A model generated the notes under the pieces. It was not told the DNA's origin, did not search any database, and was given only the letters and a program-made list of their open reading frames with translations. The position numbers were made by a program, and so were the translations under genes. A stretch of DNA of 5,416 nucleotides, taken from assembly GCA_964626405.1 (NCBI GenBank), contig CAZVFE010000097.1:1-5416 (forward strand), read 5' to 3'. Below, one piece after another: positions 1-5,416 of the stretch (positions within the stretch are counted from its first letter, which is position 1; the number at the start of each line of letters is the position of its first letter). Source of the DNA: CAZVFE01 sp964626405. GTDB taxonomy: Bacteria > Bacteroidota > Bacteroidia > Cytophagales > Spirosomataceae.

Positions 1-134
1 TTTAAAAAAATAGGCATTAACACCCTTTTATCATCACGTCAAAGAACTTGCAAAACTCAATCCTAAATTATTTCTAACCAAAATGTCGTTTTACTGTGGA
101 TTAGGCCACTTCTTTCGTGGACCTGTCCAAATCG
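1..134 (-). other. Probable 5' leader of a ribosomal RNA operon, 16S gene off the left edge
   Basis: Read on the minus strand, this stretch follows a promoter-like element at 140-171 and contains a boxA-like motif (38-47) and a cluster of short inverted repeats. GTGG at 96-99 can pair with CCAC at 106-109. CCAC 106-109 can instead pair with GTGG 117-120, and TGGAC 118-122 can pair with GTCCA 125-129, so the pairings are mutually exclusive. No open reading frame of credible size or family is present on either strand. Bacteroidota 16S genes are commonly preceded by a GTTCTTTGAC-type motif, which is why I infer an rRNA leader. The 16S sequence itself is not in the window, so this rests on the motif and promoter alone. 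It could also be the leader of another stable RNA or of an unrelated gene. Confidence 0.45.
38..51 (-). promoter_or_regulatory. boxA-like antitermination motif
   Basis: The minus strand reads GCAAGTTCTTTGAC from 51 to 38. It resembles the E. coli boxA core TGCTCTTTAACA, and GTTCTTTGAC is the form I associate with Bacteroidota rRNA leaders just upstream of 16S. In rRNA operons boxA is bound by NusB/NusE to prevent premature Rho termination. The assignment is by motif resemblance and position about 85 nt after a predicted transcription start. Confidence 0.45.
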
Positions 135-139
135 GAATG

Positions 140-171
140 CAAAGTTGCACTATTTTTTTTCTTTATCCAAA
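140..171 (-). promoter_or_regulatory. Near-consensus Bacteroidota promoter, leftward
   Basis: On the minus strand a TTTG (-33 element, 171-168) is followed by 20 nt and then CAACTTTG (147-140), which matches the -7 consensus TAnnTTTG at all but the first base. The optimal spacing in this phylum is about 19 nt. Transcription would start near 132-135 and run left. The DNA just upstream (172-206) is almost pure A/T with long T runs on the minus strand, as expected for an UP-like element in front of a strong stable-RNA promoter. Confidence 0.5.
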
Positions 172-206
172 TACCTTGTTAAAAAAAATTAAATAAATTT
201 ATAAAT

Positions 207-221
207 GCTTGAAAATCAAGC
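207..221. terminator. Small hairpin flanked by T-rich tracts, possible bidirectional terminator
   Basis: GCTTGA (207-212) and TCAAGC (216-221) form a perfect 6-bp stem with a 3-nt loop. T-rich sequence follows on the plus strand (225-240), and on the minus strand T-rich sequence including an 8-T run follows the stem (to 181). It lies between pruA and the predicted leftward promoter, where it could stop pruA readthrough. The stem is short, so this is tentative. Confidence 0.35.
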
Positions 222-392
222 TCAAATTTTTTAAAATTTTTTACTATAAAAATTATATGAAGAAACTATATCTTGAAAAAATGCAAATTTCCCTAACTTT
301 ATTCTCAATGTCGCAAACTTAAAAAATTCAATAAATGGAAATATAAAACACTTATTTCCGCAAAAATATCTTACCTAAATATGAGATTAATG

Positions 393-413
393 CAAAATCC
401 CTCAGCGATTTTG
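393..413 (-). terminator. Hairpin just after the pruA stop codon
   Basis: CAAAATC (393-399) and GATTTTG (407-413) are perfect inverted repeats with a 7-nt loop, starting 6 nt beyond the pruA stop on the minus strand. Position suggests a 3' end or mRNA-stabilising stem for pruA. The stem is AT-rich and is not followed by a true T run on the minus strand, so it would be a weak intrinsic terminator. Confidence 0.4.
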
Positions 414-419
414 AATGAA

Positions 420-2048
420 TTAAGTCGATAAAAATGGATAACGATAATCATTTACTGGATTTAAAACATCCTTAACTGCCCGAGGGCTCGTCCAACGTAA
501 TAAATTCAAATAAGACCCTGCCTTATCGTTCGTCCCTGAGGCTCTTGCACCTCCAAAGGGTTGCTGTCCTACAATTGCCCCAGTTGGTTTATCATTTATA
601 TATAAATTCCCCGCTGCATGCATCAAGGCATTCATTGCTTCTTGAGTAGCATATACATCATTTGAATATATTGCTCCAGTTAATGCATATGGTGAGGTAG
701 AATTCACCAATTCCAAAGTAGATTTCCAATCTTCATCTTCATAAACATATAGTGTAAGAACTGGACCGAATATCTCTTCTTCCATGGTAATAGAATGAGG
801 ATTCTTGGTTAGGAAAACAGTTGGTTCAATAAAATATCCTTTAGAATCATCATAATTCCCTCCGGCTATACATTCAACCTGCCTATCGGATTTTCCTAAA
901 TCAATGTATCGTGTAATTTTTGAAAAGGCCCGTTCATCGATTACAGCATTTACAAAATTCTGGAAATCTTCGGGTGGCCCCATTTTTATAGATTTCAATT
1001 CTTCAATTAAAATTTCCTTGGTTTCATTCCAAATGCTTTGAGGAATATAGCCTCTTGAAGCTGCAGAACATTTTTGTCCTTGAAATTCGAAGGCTCCACG
1101 TATCAATCCAGCCACCAATTCTTTTGGATTAGCTGAAGGGTGAGCCAAAACAAAGTCTTTACCTCCTGTCTCCCCAACTATTCTCGGGTAAGATTTATAA
1201 TTTGAAATATTATTCCCTATCTGCTTCCAAATAGTTTGAAAAACTGCTGTTGAACCAGTAAAATGAATACCTGCAAAATCTGGGTGGCTAAAAACTACCT
1301 CTCCAGCCTCCGGACCATCTGCAAAAACCAGATTAATTACCCCAGGAGGTAAACCTGCCTCCTCCAAAATGTCCATAATTAATCCAGCAGAATAAATCTG
1401 AGTAGGTGCCGGTTTCCAAACCACTACATTTCCCATAATGGCAGCAGAAGTAGGAAGATTACCCGCAATGGCTGTAAAATTAAAAGGAGTCAAAGCATAA
1501 ATAAAACCCTCAAGTGGTCGATATTCCAAACGATTCCAAACACCTGGTGCAGAAACCGGTTGATCTTTAAAAATTTGTTCAGCAAAATAAACATTATATC
1601 GAAGAAAATCTACCCATTCACAAGCAGCATCTATTTCAGCTTGATAACAATTTTTTCCCTGGCCGAGCATCGTCCGAGCATTTAAATCCATCCTGTATTT
1701 AGTTGCAGAAAGATCTGCAGCCTTTAAGAAAATAGCTGCTCGTTTTTCAAAGGAAAGCATTTCCCAATCTTTTTTCGCTGCAAGAGCAGCCTCAATTCCT
1801 AAAGAAACCTCCTTTTTCGAACCTTCATAATAATAACCGAGTGTATGTTGGTGATCGTGCGGACAAGACATTCTCATTTTTTTTGTACCCTGAATTTTCT
1901 CTCCACCGATATTCATCGGGATGGTTAATTCAATAGATCGTAGTTCTTGAATTTTGGATTGAAGAGCTTGTTTTTCTTTGGAGTCAGGAGCATAGTTAAG
2001 AACAGGCTCATTCATAGGCCTAGGAACTTGGAAGATAGAAGCTGCCAT
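420..2048 (-). CDS. pruA: 1-pyrroline-5-carboxylate dehydrogenase (L-glutamate gamma-semialdehyde dehydrogenase)
   Basis: This 542-residue cytosolic enzyme oxidises glutamate gamma-semialdehyde, the open form of 1-pyrroline-5-carboxylate, to glutamate with NAD+, the second step of proline degradation. The sequence shows a full aldehyde dehydrogenase fold: the TPFNFTAI loop with the oxyanion Asn190, WKPA at 211-214, the nucleotide-site FTGST at 263-267, the general base Glu293 in ETGGK, the nucleophile Cys327 in GQKCSAASR, EIFGPV at 425-430, and the C-terminal QPFGGARASGTNDKAG (495-510) with LLRWTSPR. That C-terminal signature and the extended N-terminus (PNEP/NYAPDS-like region) match the long ALDH4A1-type, standalone P5C dehydrogenase and not the PutA fusion. 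The length is normal and no key residue is missing. The ATG at 2048 is preceded by A-rich sequence, as usual in this phylum. The gene is monocistronic here: no proline dehydrogenase adjoins it, and the neighbour on the right is divergent. Confidence 0.97.
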   Translation of the reverse strand: MAASIFQVPRPMNEPVLNYAPDSKEKQALQSKIQELRSIELTIPMNIGGEKIQGTKKMRMSCPHDHQHTLGYYYEGSKKEVSLGIEAALAAKKDWEMLSFEKRAAIFLKAADLSATKYRMDLNARTMLGQGKNCYQAEIDAACEWVDFLRYNVYFAEQIFKDQPVSAPGVWNRLEYRPLEGFIYALTPFNFTAIAGNLPTSAAIMGNVVVWKPAPTQIYSAGLIMDILEEAGLPPGVINLVFADGPEAGEVVFSHPDFAGIHFTGSTAVFQTIWKQIGNNISNYKSYPRIVGETGGKDFVLAHPSANPKELVAGLIRGAFEFQGQKCSAASRGYIPQSIWNETKEILIEELKSIKMGPPEDFQNFVNAVIDERAFSKITRYIDLGKSDRQVECIAGGNYDDSKGYFIEPTVFLTKNPHSITMEEEIFGPVLTLYVYEDEDWKSTLELVNSTSPYALTGAIYSNDVYATQEAMNALMHAAGNLYINDKPTGAIVGQQPFGGARASGTNDKAGSYLNLLRWTSPRAVKDVLNPVNDYRYPFLST

Positions 2049-2072
2049 AATTTTTATTTGTTGATGTAATAT

Positions 2073-2103
2073 TAAAATTATGAAAAAAATGATAAAATGA
2101 AAA
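2073..2103 (-). promoter_or_regulatory. Weak candidate promoter for pruA
   Basis: On the minus strand TTTT (2103-2100) is followed by exactly 19 nt and then TAATTTTA (2080-2073). Each element is one base off the Bacteroidota consensus (TTTG and TAnnTTTG). It would start transcription about 20 nt upstream of the pruA ATG. In DNA this AT-rich such matches arise by chance, and I see no better candidate in the 95-bp gap. Confidence 0.25.
2080..2100 (+). CDS. Mini-ORF of 6 codons, doubtful
   Basis: The reading is MKKMIK and ends in TGA at 2098-2100, overlapping the ATG (2097-2099) of the next mini-ORF by an ATGA junction. It is only notable because the same junction recurs at the start of the helix-hairpin-helix gene. 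It may be chance, and there is no evidence of function. Confidence 0.12.
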   Translation: MKKMIK

Positions 2104-2147
2104 CAGCTCTTGTAGACTTTGAAACTTATCTAGAAATTCGGGAATGA
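2097..2147 (+). CDS. 16-codon upstream ORF overlapping the next gene by ATGA
   Basis: The peptide reads MKTALVDFETYLEIRE. Its start is preceded by A-rich sequence like other Bacteroidota translation starts, and its TGA (2145-2147) overlaps the ATG of the 2144-2854 gene. Such overlaps usually mean translational coupling, so this could be a leader peptide or the remnant of a longer gene. It lies in a different frame from the downstream gene. No homologue is recognised and it may be fortuitous. Confidence 0.25.
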   Translation: MKTALVDFETYLEIRE

Positions 2148-2854
2148 AAATAGAAATTAAAAAATTTAGAAATCACTTTGTTTATTATGTCCATTTCATT
2201 TGGGGTTTAAAGGCTATGGAATTGAGGGCGATGCGACAAGTAACGATTATTTTAGCGATATCTATACTAATATATAAAATAGATTCTTATTATTTAAGTC
2301 TAAAAAAGATTCGAATTATTCAGAAAGTTGCCAATAAACCACTGCCTCCACTTCCGAAAAATACTTATCAGAGAGGATATTCCAAAAACTATCCCTATTC
2401 ATATAGTACTTATAATTATAAGCGAGTTGATACGAATTATTCAAAAAAGAAAATTCAAAATTCAATCAATATCAACCAGGCGGATTCAGCGACTTGGGTG
2501 GAAATGAAGGGAATTGGGCCTTCCTTTGCAAAGAGGATTATAAAATATAGGGAAAGGTTAGGCGGATTTTATTCCATAGAACAATTAAAAGAGGTATATG
2601 GCCTAGATACAAATTGGGTGAACGAGAATCGAAAATTTTTGCAAATTGGGGATGGGATATTTAAAATGATAAAAGTAAACTCGGCAGAATGGAAGGAATT
2701 TAATCATCCTTATATTCCTTATAAACAAATAAATATTGTAATTAATTATCGGAAACAGCATGGGCCATTCAATTCCTATGAAGATTTAAAACAGATTAGT
2801 CTATTCGATTCTACCTTGTGGGAGCGAGGAAAATACTATTTAAGTTTCAAATAA
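2144..2854 (+). CDS. Membrane-anchored helix-hairpin-helix (ComEA-like) protein
   Basis: The product has 236 residues. Residues 1-30 are basic, and a single hydrophobic segment (about 33-45) probably anchors it in the inner membrane. A Tyr/Asn/Lys/Pro-rich linker spans about 66-105. The first helix-hairpin-helix unit is at about 108-168, with INQAD, then MKGIGPSFAKRIIKYRERLGG as its core, where GIG is the DNA-backbone-binding hairpin. A second, degenerate unit at about 174-235 lacks GIG but keeps NHPYI and INYRKQHGPFNSYEDLKQI, a pattern I recognise in Bacteroidota proteins of this type. ComEA-family proteins bind double-stranded DNA during natural transformation, but most Bacteroidota paralogues are uncharacterised, so competence is only a possibility. 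The start at 2144 follows an in-frame stop at 2120 and is the first available ATG. No convincing promoter was found upstream. A promoter for rpoB lies directly after the stop codon, and no strong terminator separates the two genes. Confidence 0.85.
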   Translation: MKIEIKKFRNHFVYYVHFIWGLKAMELRAMRQVTIILAISILIYKIDSYYLSLKKIRIIQKVANKPLPPLPKNTYQRGYSKNYPYSYSTYNYKRVDTNYSKKKIQNSININQADSATWVEMKGIGPSFAKRIIKYRERLGGFYSIEQLKEVYGLDTNWVNENRKFLQIGDGIFKMIKVNSAEWKEFNHPYIPYKQINIVINYRKQHGPFNSYEDLKQISLFDSTLWERGKYYLSFK

Positions 2855-2862
2855 AAATTAAT

Positions 2863-2893
2863 TTTGTAATTAAAAATAATTCTTGTAACTTTG
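2863..2893 (+). promoter_or_regulatory. Consensus Bacteroidota promoter for rpoB
   Basis: TTTG at 2863-2866, a spacer of exactly 19 nt, and TAACTTTG at 2886-2893 match the primary sigma factor consensus of Bacteroidota (TTTG-N19-TAnnTTTG) at every defined base. The start of transcription is expected near 2898-2901. It sits 9 nt after the stop of the helix-hairpin-helix gene and gives rpoB its own transcript with a leader of about 160 nt. An AT inverted repeat (TTAATT 2858-2863, AATTAA 2868-2873) overlaps the -33 element. Confidence 0.8.
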
Positions 2894-2897
2894 CAAG

Positions 2898-3062
2898 CCA
2901 TTTTCGACTCTACCCAATAGAGTTAGAATGTAAAAGTTTCCGAAACACTTTTCTTTTTCGTAGGAGAACAAGCAAAGGGAGGCTTTTCAGAATTCTACGA
3001 GGCCTAGCATCACCTATGGTGCTAAACATATTAATGGTTTAACAAAATAAACAATTAAAGCC
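2898..3062 (+). promoter_or_regulatory. Structured 5' leader of rpoB
   Basis: This untranslated stretch contains several inverted repeats in order. ACTCTA 2907-2912 pairs with TAGAGT 2918-2923. AAAAGT 2932-2937 pairs with ACTTTT 2947-2952. TCGTAGGA 2958-2965 pairs with TTCTACGA 2993-3000 (one G-T pair), enclosing AAGC 2970-2973 with GCTT 2982-2985. A bulged hairpin at 3005-3024 uses CACC and GGTG or TAGCA and TGCTA. No reading frame here looks like a protein: a frame open to 3042 overlaps the preceding gene and has no recognisable content. Its length and pairing make regulation of rpoB expression (attenuation, protein binding or RNA stability) plausible, but I recognise no named RNA family. 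The last 20 nt before the start codon are A-rich and unpaired. Confidence 0.5.
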
Positions 3063-5416
3063 TTGAGTAACATCACTTCAACTGGTCGACATAGCTTTGC
3101 GAAATCGCATTCCGTGTTAGACTATCCGGATTTTTTGGATATCCAATTAAAATCCTTTCAAGATTTTTTTCAGTTAGAGACGCCCGCAGATAGCAGAACT
3201 GATGAAGGTTTATTTAAAGTATTTGCAGAGAATTTCCCAATTTCGGATTCTCGTGAAAACTTTGTTTTATCCTTTGTTGATTATTCTGTAGACCCTCCAA
3301 AATACTCAGTTGATGAGTGTATTGATAGGGGTTTGACGTATTCTGTACCCTTAAAAGCGAAATTACGATTAGATTGTAATTTTGCAGATAATGAAGATTT
3401 CGAGACAATCGAGCAGGAAGTATTTTTAGGAAATATTCCTTATATGACTGAGCGAGGATCTTTCGTAATCAATGGTGCAGAAAGAGTAATTGTATCTCAA
3501 TTACATCGTTCTCCAGGTGTATTCTTTGCGCAGTCAAAGCATACAAACGGAACAAAATTATACTCTGCGAGAATTATTCCTTTCAAAGGTTCTTGGATTG
3601 AATTTGCAACAGACGTTAATAACGTAATGTATGCTTATATCGATCGTAAGAAGAAGTTCCCAGTTACTGTTTTATTAAGAGCAATTGGTTACGGAAACGA
3701 TAAAGATATTTTAGATTTATTTGGCTTAGCTGAAGAAATTAAAGTAGACAAGAAAGCTGCAAAAACAATCATTGGAAGAAGATTAGCTGCGAGAGTTTTA
3801 AAAACTTGGCAGGAGGATTTCGTAGATGAGGATACTGGTGAAGTTGTTTCCATCGACCGTAATGAAATTTTAATTGAAAGAGATACAATTATTACGGAGG
3901 CAGAAGTAGAAACTATTATGGAATCTGGCTCAGAGACAATCATCTTACATAGGGATGATGTTAATGTAACAGATTATAATATCATTTACAATACGTTACA
4001 AAAAGATACTTCAAACTCTGAAAAAGAAGCGGTAGAAGTAATCTATAAGCAGTTGAGAAATACGGAAGCACCGGATGAGCAAACTGCAAGAGATATTATT
4101 CAAAATTTATTCTTCTCTGACAAGCGTTATGATTTAGGAGAAGTAGGACGATATAGAATTAATAAGAAATTAGGATTAGAAATTGATTCTGAAACTAAGG
4201 TATTAACGAAGGAAGATATTATCTCCATTGTTAAATATTTAATTGGTTTAATTAATTCAAGAGCGGTAGTGGACGATATTGACCACTTATCGAATCGTCG
4301 TGTTAGAACTGTAGGTGAGCAGCTATATACTCAATTTGGAGTAGGACTAGCAAGAATGGCACGTACGATCAAGGAGAGAATGAACGTAAGAGATAATGAA
4401 GATTTCAAGCCAGTTGATTTGATCAATGCGAGAACTTTATCATCCGTTATTAATTCATTCTTTGGTACTAACCAGCTATCTCAGTTCATGGATCAAACAA
4501 ATCCTTTAGCAGAGATTACAAATAAAAGAAGAATGTCGGCTTTAGGGCCAGGTGGACTTTCAAGAGAGAGAGCGGGATTTGAGGTTCGTGACGTTCACTA
4601 TACTCACTATGGTAGACTTTGTACTATTGAGACACCGGAAGGGCCAAATATTGGTTTGATCTCTTCTTTATGTGTTCATGCGAAGGTAAATAAAATGGGT
4701 TTCATTGAAACTCCATACCGTAAGGTTTCTGAAGGAAAGGTAAAGGAAGATGCTGAAATTGAATATTTAACAGCAGAAGAGGAAGATGGTGTAAATATCA
4801 TCCAGGCGAATGCTCCATTAGATATTACAACTGGTACATTCCTAAAAGATCGTGTTAAGGCAAGATTTGAAGGAGACTTCCCATTAGTAACCCCAGACGA
4901 GGCTACTTATATGGACGTTGCACCAAACCAGATTGTTTCGGTTGCGGCATCAATGATTCCTTTCTTGGAGCATGATGATGCAAACCGTGCCTTGATGGGA
5001 TCAAACATGCAGCGTCAGGCAGTACCTTTATTAAAGCCTGAGGCTCCGATTGTTGGTACTGGTTTAGAGCATAGAGTAGCGATTGATTCAAGAACTTTAG
5101 TTGTTGCTGAAGGAGAAGGTGTGGTTGAATATGTTGATTCTAAGAAAATTGTAATCAATTACAGCCAAACTGAAGATGAGGAATTGACTACTTTCAATTC
5201 ATCTGTTAAAACATATGAATTAATTAAGTTTAGAAGAACCAACCAAGATACTACCATAAACTTAAAGCCGATTGTTAAAAAAGGACAAAAAGTTTCTAAG
5301 AACCAAGCATTATGTGAAGGTTATGCTACACAGCAAGGTGAATTGGCATTAGGTAGAAACATGAAGGTTGCCTTCATGCCTTGGCAAGGATATAATTTTG
5401 AAGATGCGATTGTAAT
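3063..5416 (+). CDS. rpoB: DNA-directed RNA polymerase subunit beta, N-terminal 784 codons (runs off the right edge)
   Basis: RpoB forms one jaw of the RNA polymerase core and part of its active site. The segment begins with the N-terminal LDYPDFLDIQLKSFQDFF (residues 19-36), followed by the protrusion with SFVINGAERVIVSQLHRSPG (133-152), the lobe, DDIDHLSNRRVRTVGEQ from residue 404, the rifampicin cluster (468-494), SRERAGFEVRDVHYTHYGR and ETPEGPNIGLI, NMQRQAVP (648-655), and ends in GYNFEDAIV with Glu780-Asp781, equivalent to the active-site acidic pair 813/814 of E. coli. Roughly the last 40 percent is missing. The TTG at 3063 is chosen because an in-frame stop lies at 3048-3050, the next in-frame ATG is codon 128, inside conserved sequence, and TTG gives the N-terminus expected in Bacteroidota. 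No Shine-Dalgarno motif is present. The usual upstream partner rplL is absent, and the gene has its own promoter at 2863-2893. Residue 487 is Asn where E. coli has His526. Confidence 0.98.
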   Translation, partial: MSNITSTGRHSFAKSHSVLDYPDFLDIQLKSFQDFFQLETPADSRTDEGLFKVFAENFPISDSRENFVLSFVDYSVDPPKYSVDECIDRGLTYSVPLKAKLRLDCNFADNEDFETIEQEVFLGNIPYMTERGSFVINGAERVIVSQLHRSPGVFFAQSKHTNGTKLYSARIIPFKGSWIEFATDVNNVMYAYIDRKKKFPVTVLLRAIGYGNDKDILDLFGLAEEIKVDKKAAKTIIGRRLAARVLKTWQEDFVDEDTGEVVSIDRNEILIERDTIITEAEVETIMESGSETIILHRDDVNVTDYNIIYNTLQKDTSNSEKEAVEVIYKQLRNTEAPDEQTARDIIQNLFFSDKRYDLGEVGRYRINKKLGLEIDSETKVLTKEDIISIVKYLIGLINSRAVVDDIDHLSNRRVRTVGEQLYTQFGVGLARMARTIKERMNVRDNEDFKPVDLINARTLSSVINSFFGTNQLSQFMDQTNPLAEITNKRRMSALGPGGLSRERAGFEVRDVHYTHYGRLCTIETPEGPNIGLISSLCVHAKVNKMGFIETPYRKVSEGKVKEDAEIEYLTAEEEDGVNIIQANAPLDITTGTFLKDRVKARFEGDFPLVTPDEATYMDVAPNQIVSVAASMIPFLEHDDANRALMGSNMQRQAVPLLKPEAPIVGTGLEHRVAIDSRTLVVAEGEGVVEYVDSKKIVINYSQTEDEELTTFNSSVKTYELIKFRRTNQDTTINLKPIVKKGQKVSKNQALCEGYATQQGELALGRNMKVAFMPWQGYNFEDAIV
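4464..4544 (+). other. Rifampicin-resistance-determining region (cluster I) of rpoB with Asn at the His526 position
   Basis: Codons 468-494 correspond to E. coli residues 507-533. The key contact positions are Gln474 (Gln513), Asp477 (Asp516), Arg490 (Arg529), Ser492 (Ser531) and Leu494 (Leu533), all as in sensitive enzymes. The exception is codon 487 (AAT, 4521-4523), where the His526 equivalent is Asn within EITNKRRMSALGPGG. The other cluster differences (Ala for Ser522, Met for Ile530) are, to my knowledge, ordinary in this phylum. Confidence 0.9.

Larger units (their letters stand above)
172..419. other. AT-rich intergenic region, no gene seen
   Basis: Between the end of pruA and the leftward promoter there are about 250 bases of very AT-rich DNA with stops in all frames. 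I find no tRNA, no recognisable protein and no repeat array. It contains two short perfect hairpins, at 207-221 and 393-413, listed separately, and a 10-bp AT palindrome at 197-206. Confidence 0.7.

Noticed and set aside
83..196. A 37-codon plus-strand ORF beginning MSFYCGLGHFFRG
   Set aside because: It lies antisense to the predicted leftward leader and promoter, has no recognisable family, and ends in low-complexity sequence; likely chance.
314..368. Two further minus-strand TAnnTTTG matches (TAAGTTTG at 321-314 and TATTTTTG at 368-361)
   Set aside because: Neither has a TTTG at the proper spacing: the nearest for the second is 24 nt away, outside the usual range. Such matches are expected by chance in AT-rich DNA.
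2113..2121. TAGACTTTG as a -7 element for the helix-hairpin-helix gene
   Set aside because: It has one base too many between TA and TTTG, and no TTTG about 19 nt upstream.
2818..3042. A 74-codon plus-strand frame in the rpoB leader
   Set aside because: It starts inside the helix-hairpin-helix gene, has biased composition with no domain, and coincides with the rpoB promoter and leader hairpins.
3214..5091. Short minus-strand frames at 3214-3408, 3689-3943 and 4903-5091
   Set aside because: All are antisense to strongly conserved rpoB coding sequence and have no protein-like content.
1..5416. Mobile elements, CRISPR arrays, tRNA genes or toxin/defence systems
   Set aside because: No transposase, integrase, direct-repeat array, tRNA-like cloverleaf or defence-gene signature was seen; the genes are ordinary chromosomal ones.

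Overview
The window is low-GC DNA from a member of the Bacteroidota. The RNA polymerase beta N-terminus is of the Bacteroidota type, the aldehyde dehydrogenase is the long ALDH4A1-like form common in that phylum, and at least one promoter fits the phylum's consensus closely (TTTG, 19 nt, TAnnTTTG). Translation starts are preceded by A-rich sequence and not by Shine-Dalgarno motifs. I cannot place it below phylum.

Layout from left to right: (1) Bases 1-419 hold no convincing protein gene. Reading leftward on the minus strand there is a near-consensus promoter (140-171), a leader with competing small hairpins (96-129) and a boxA-like motif GTTCTTTGAC (38-47). I infer that this is the start of a ribosomal RNA operon whose 16S gene lies beyond the left edge. 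Two small hairpins (207-221, 393-413) separate it from the next gene. (2) Bases 420-2048, minus strand: complete pruA, the 1-pyrroline-5-carboxylate dehydrogenase of proline degradation. (3) Bases 2049-2143: a short divergent intergenic gap containing two mini-ORFs that step into the next gene through successive ATGA overlaps. (4) Bases 2144-2854, plus strand: a membrane-anchored helix-hairpin-helix (ComEA-like) protein. (5) Bases 2855-3062: a textbook Bacteroidota promoter followed by a structured leader of about 160 nt. (6) Bases 3063 to the right edge, plus strand: the first 784 codons of rpoB, starting with TTG.

The genes do not form a single pathway. The common theme at the two ends is growth-rate machinery: a probable rRNA operon leader at the left and the RNA polymerase beta subunit at the right, with a catabolic enzyme and a DNA-binding-type membrane protein between them. 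Two points stand out. rpoB here does not follow rplJ-rplL but has its own promoter and leader. Its rifampicin-binding cluster carries Asn (residue 487) where E. coli has His526, a position linked to rifampicin insensitivity. I found no mobile element, CRISPR array or tRNA, and no clear sign of a new defence or biosynthetic system.
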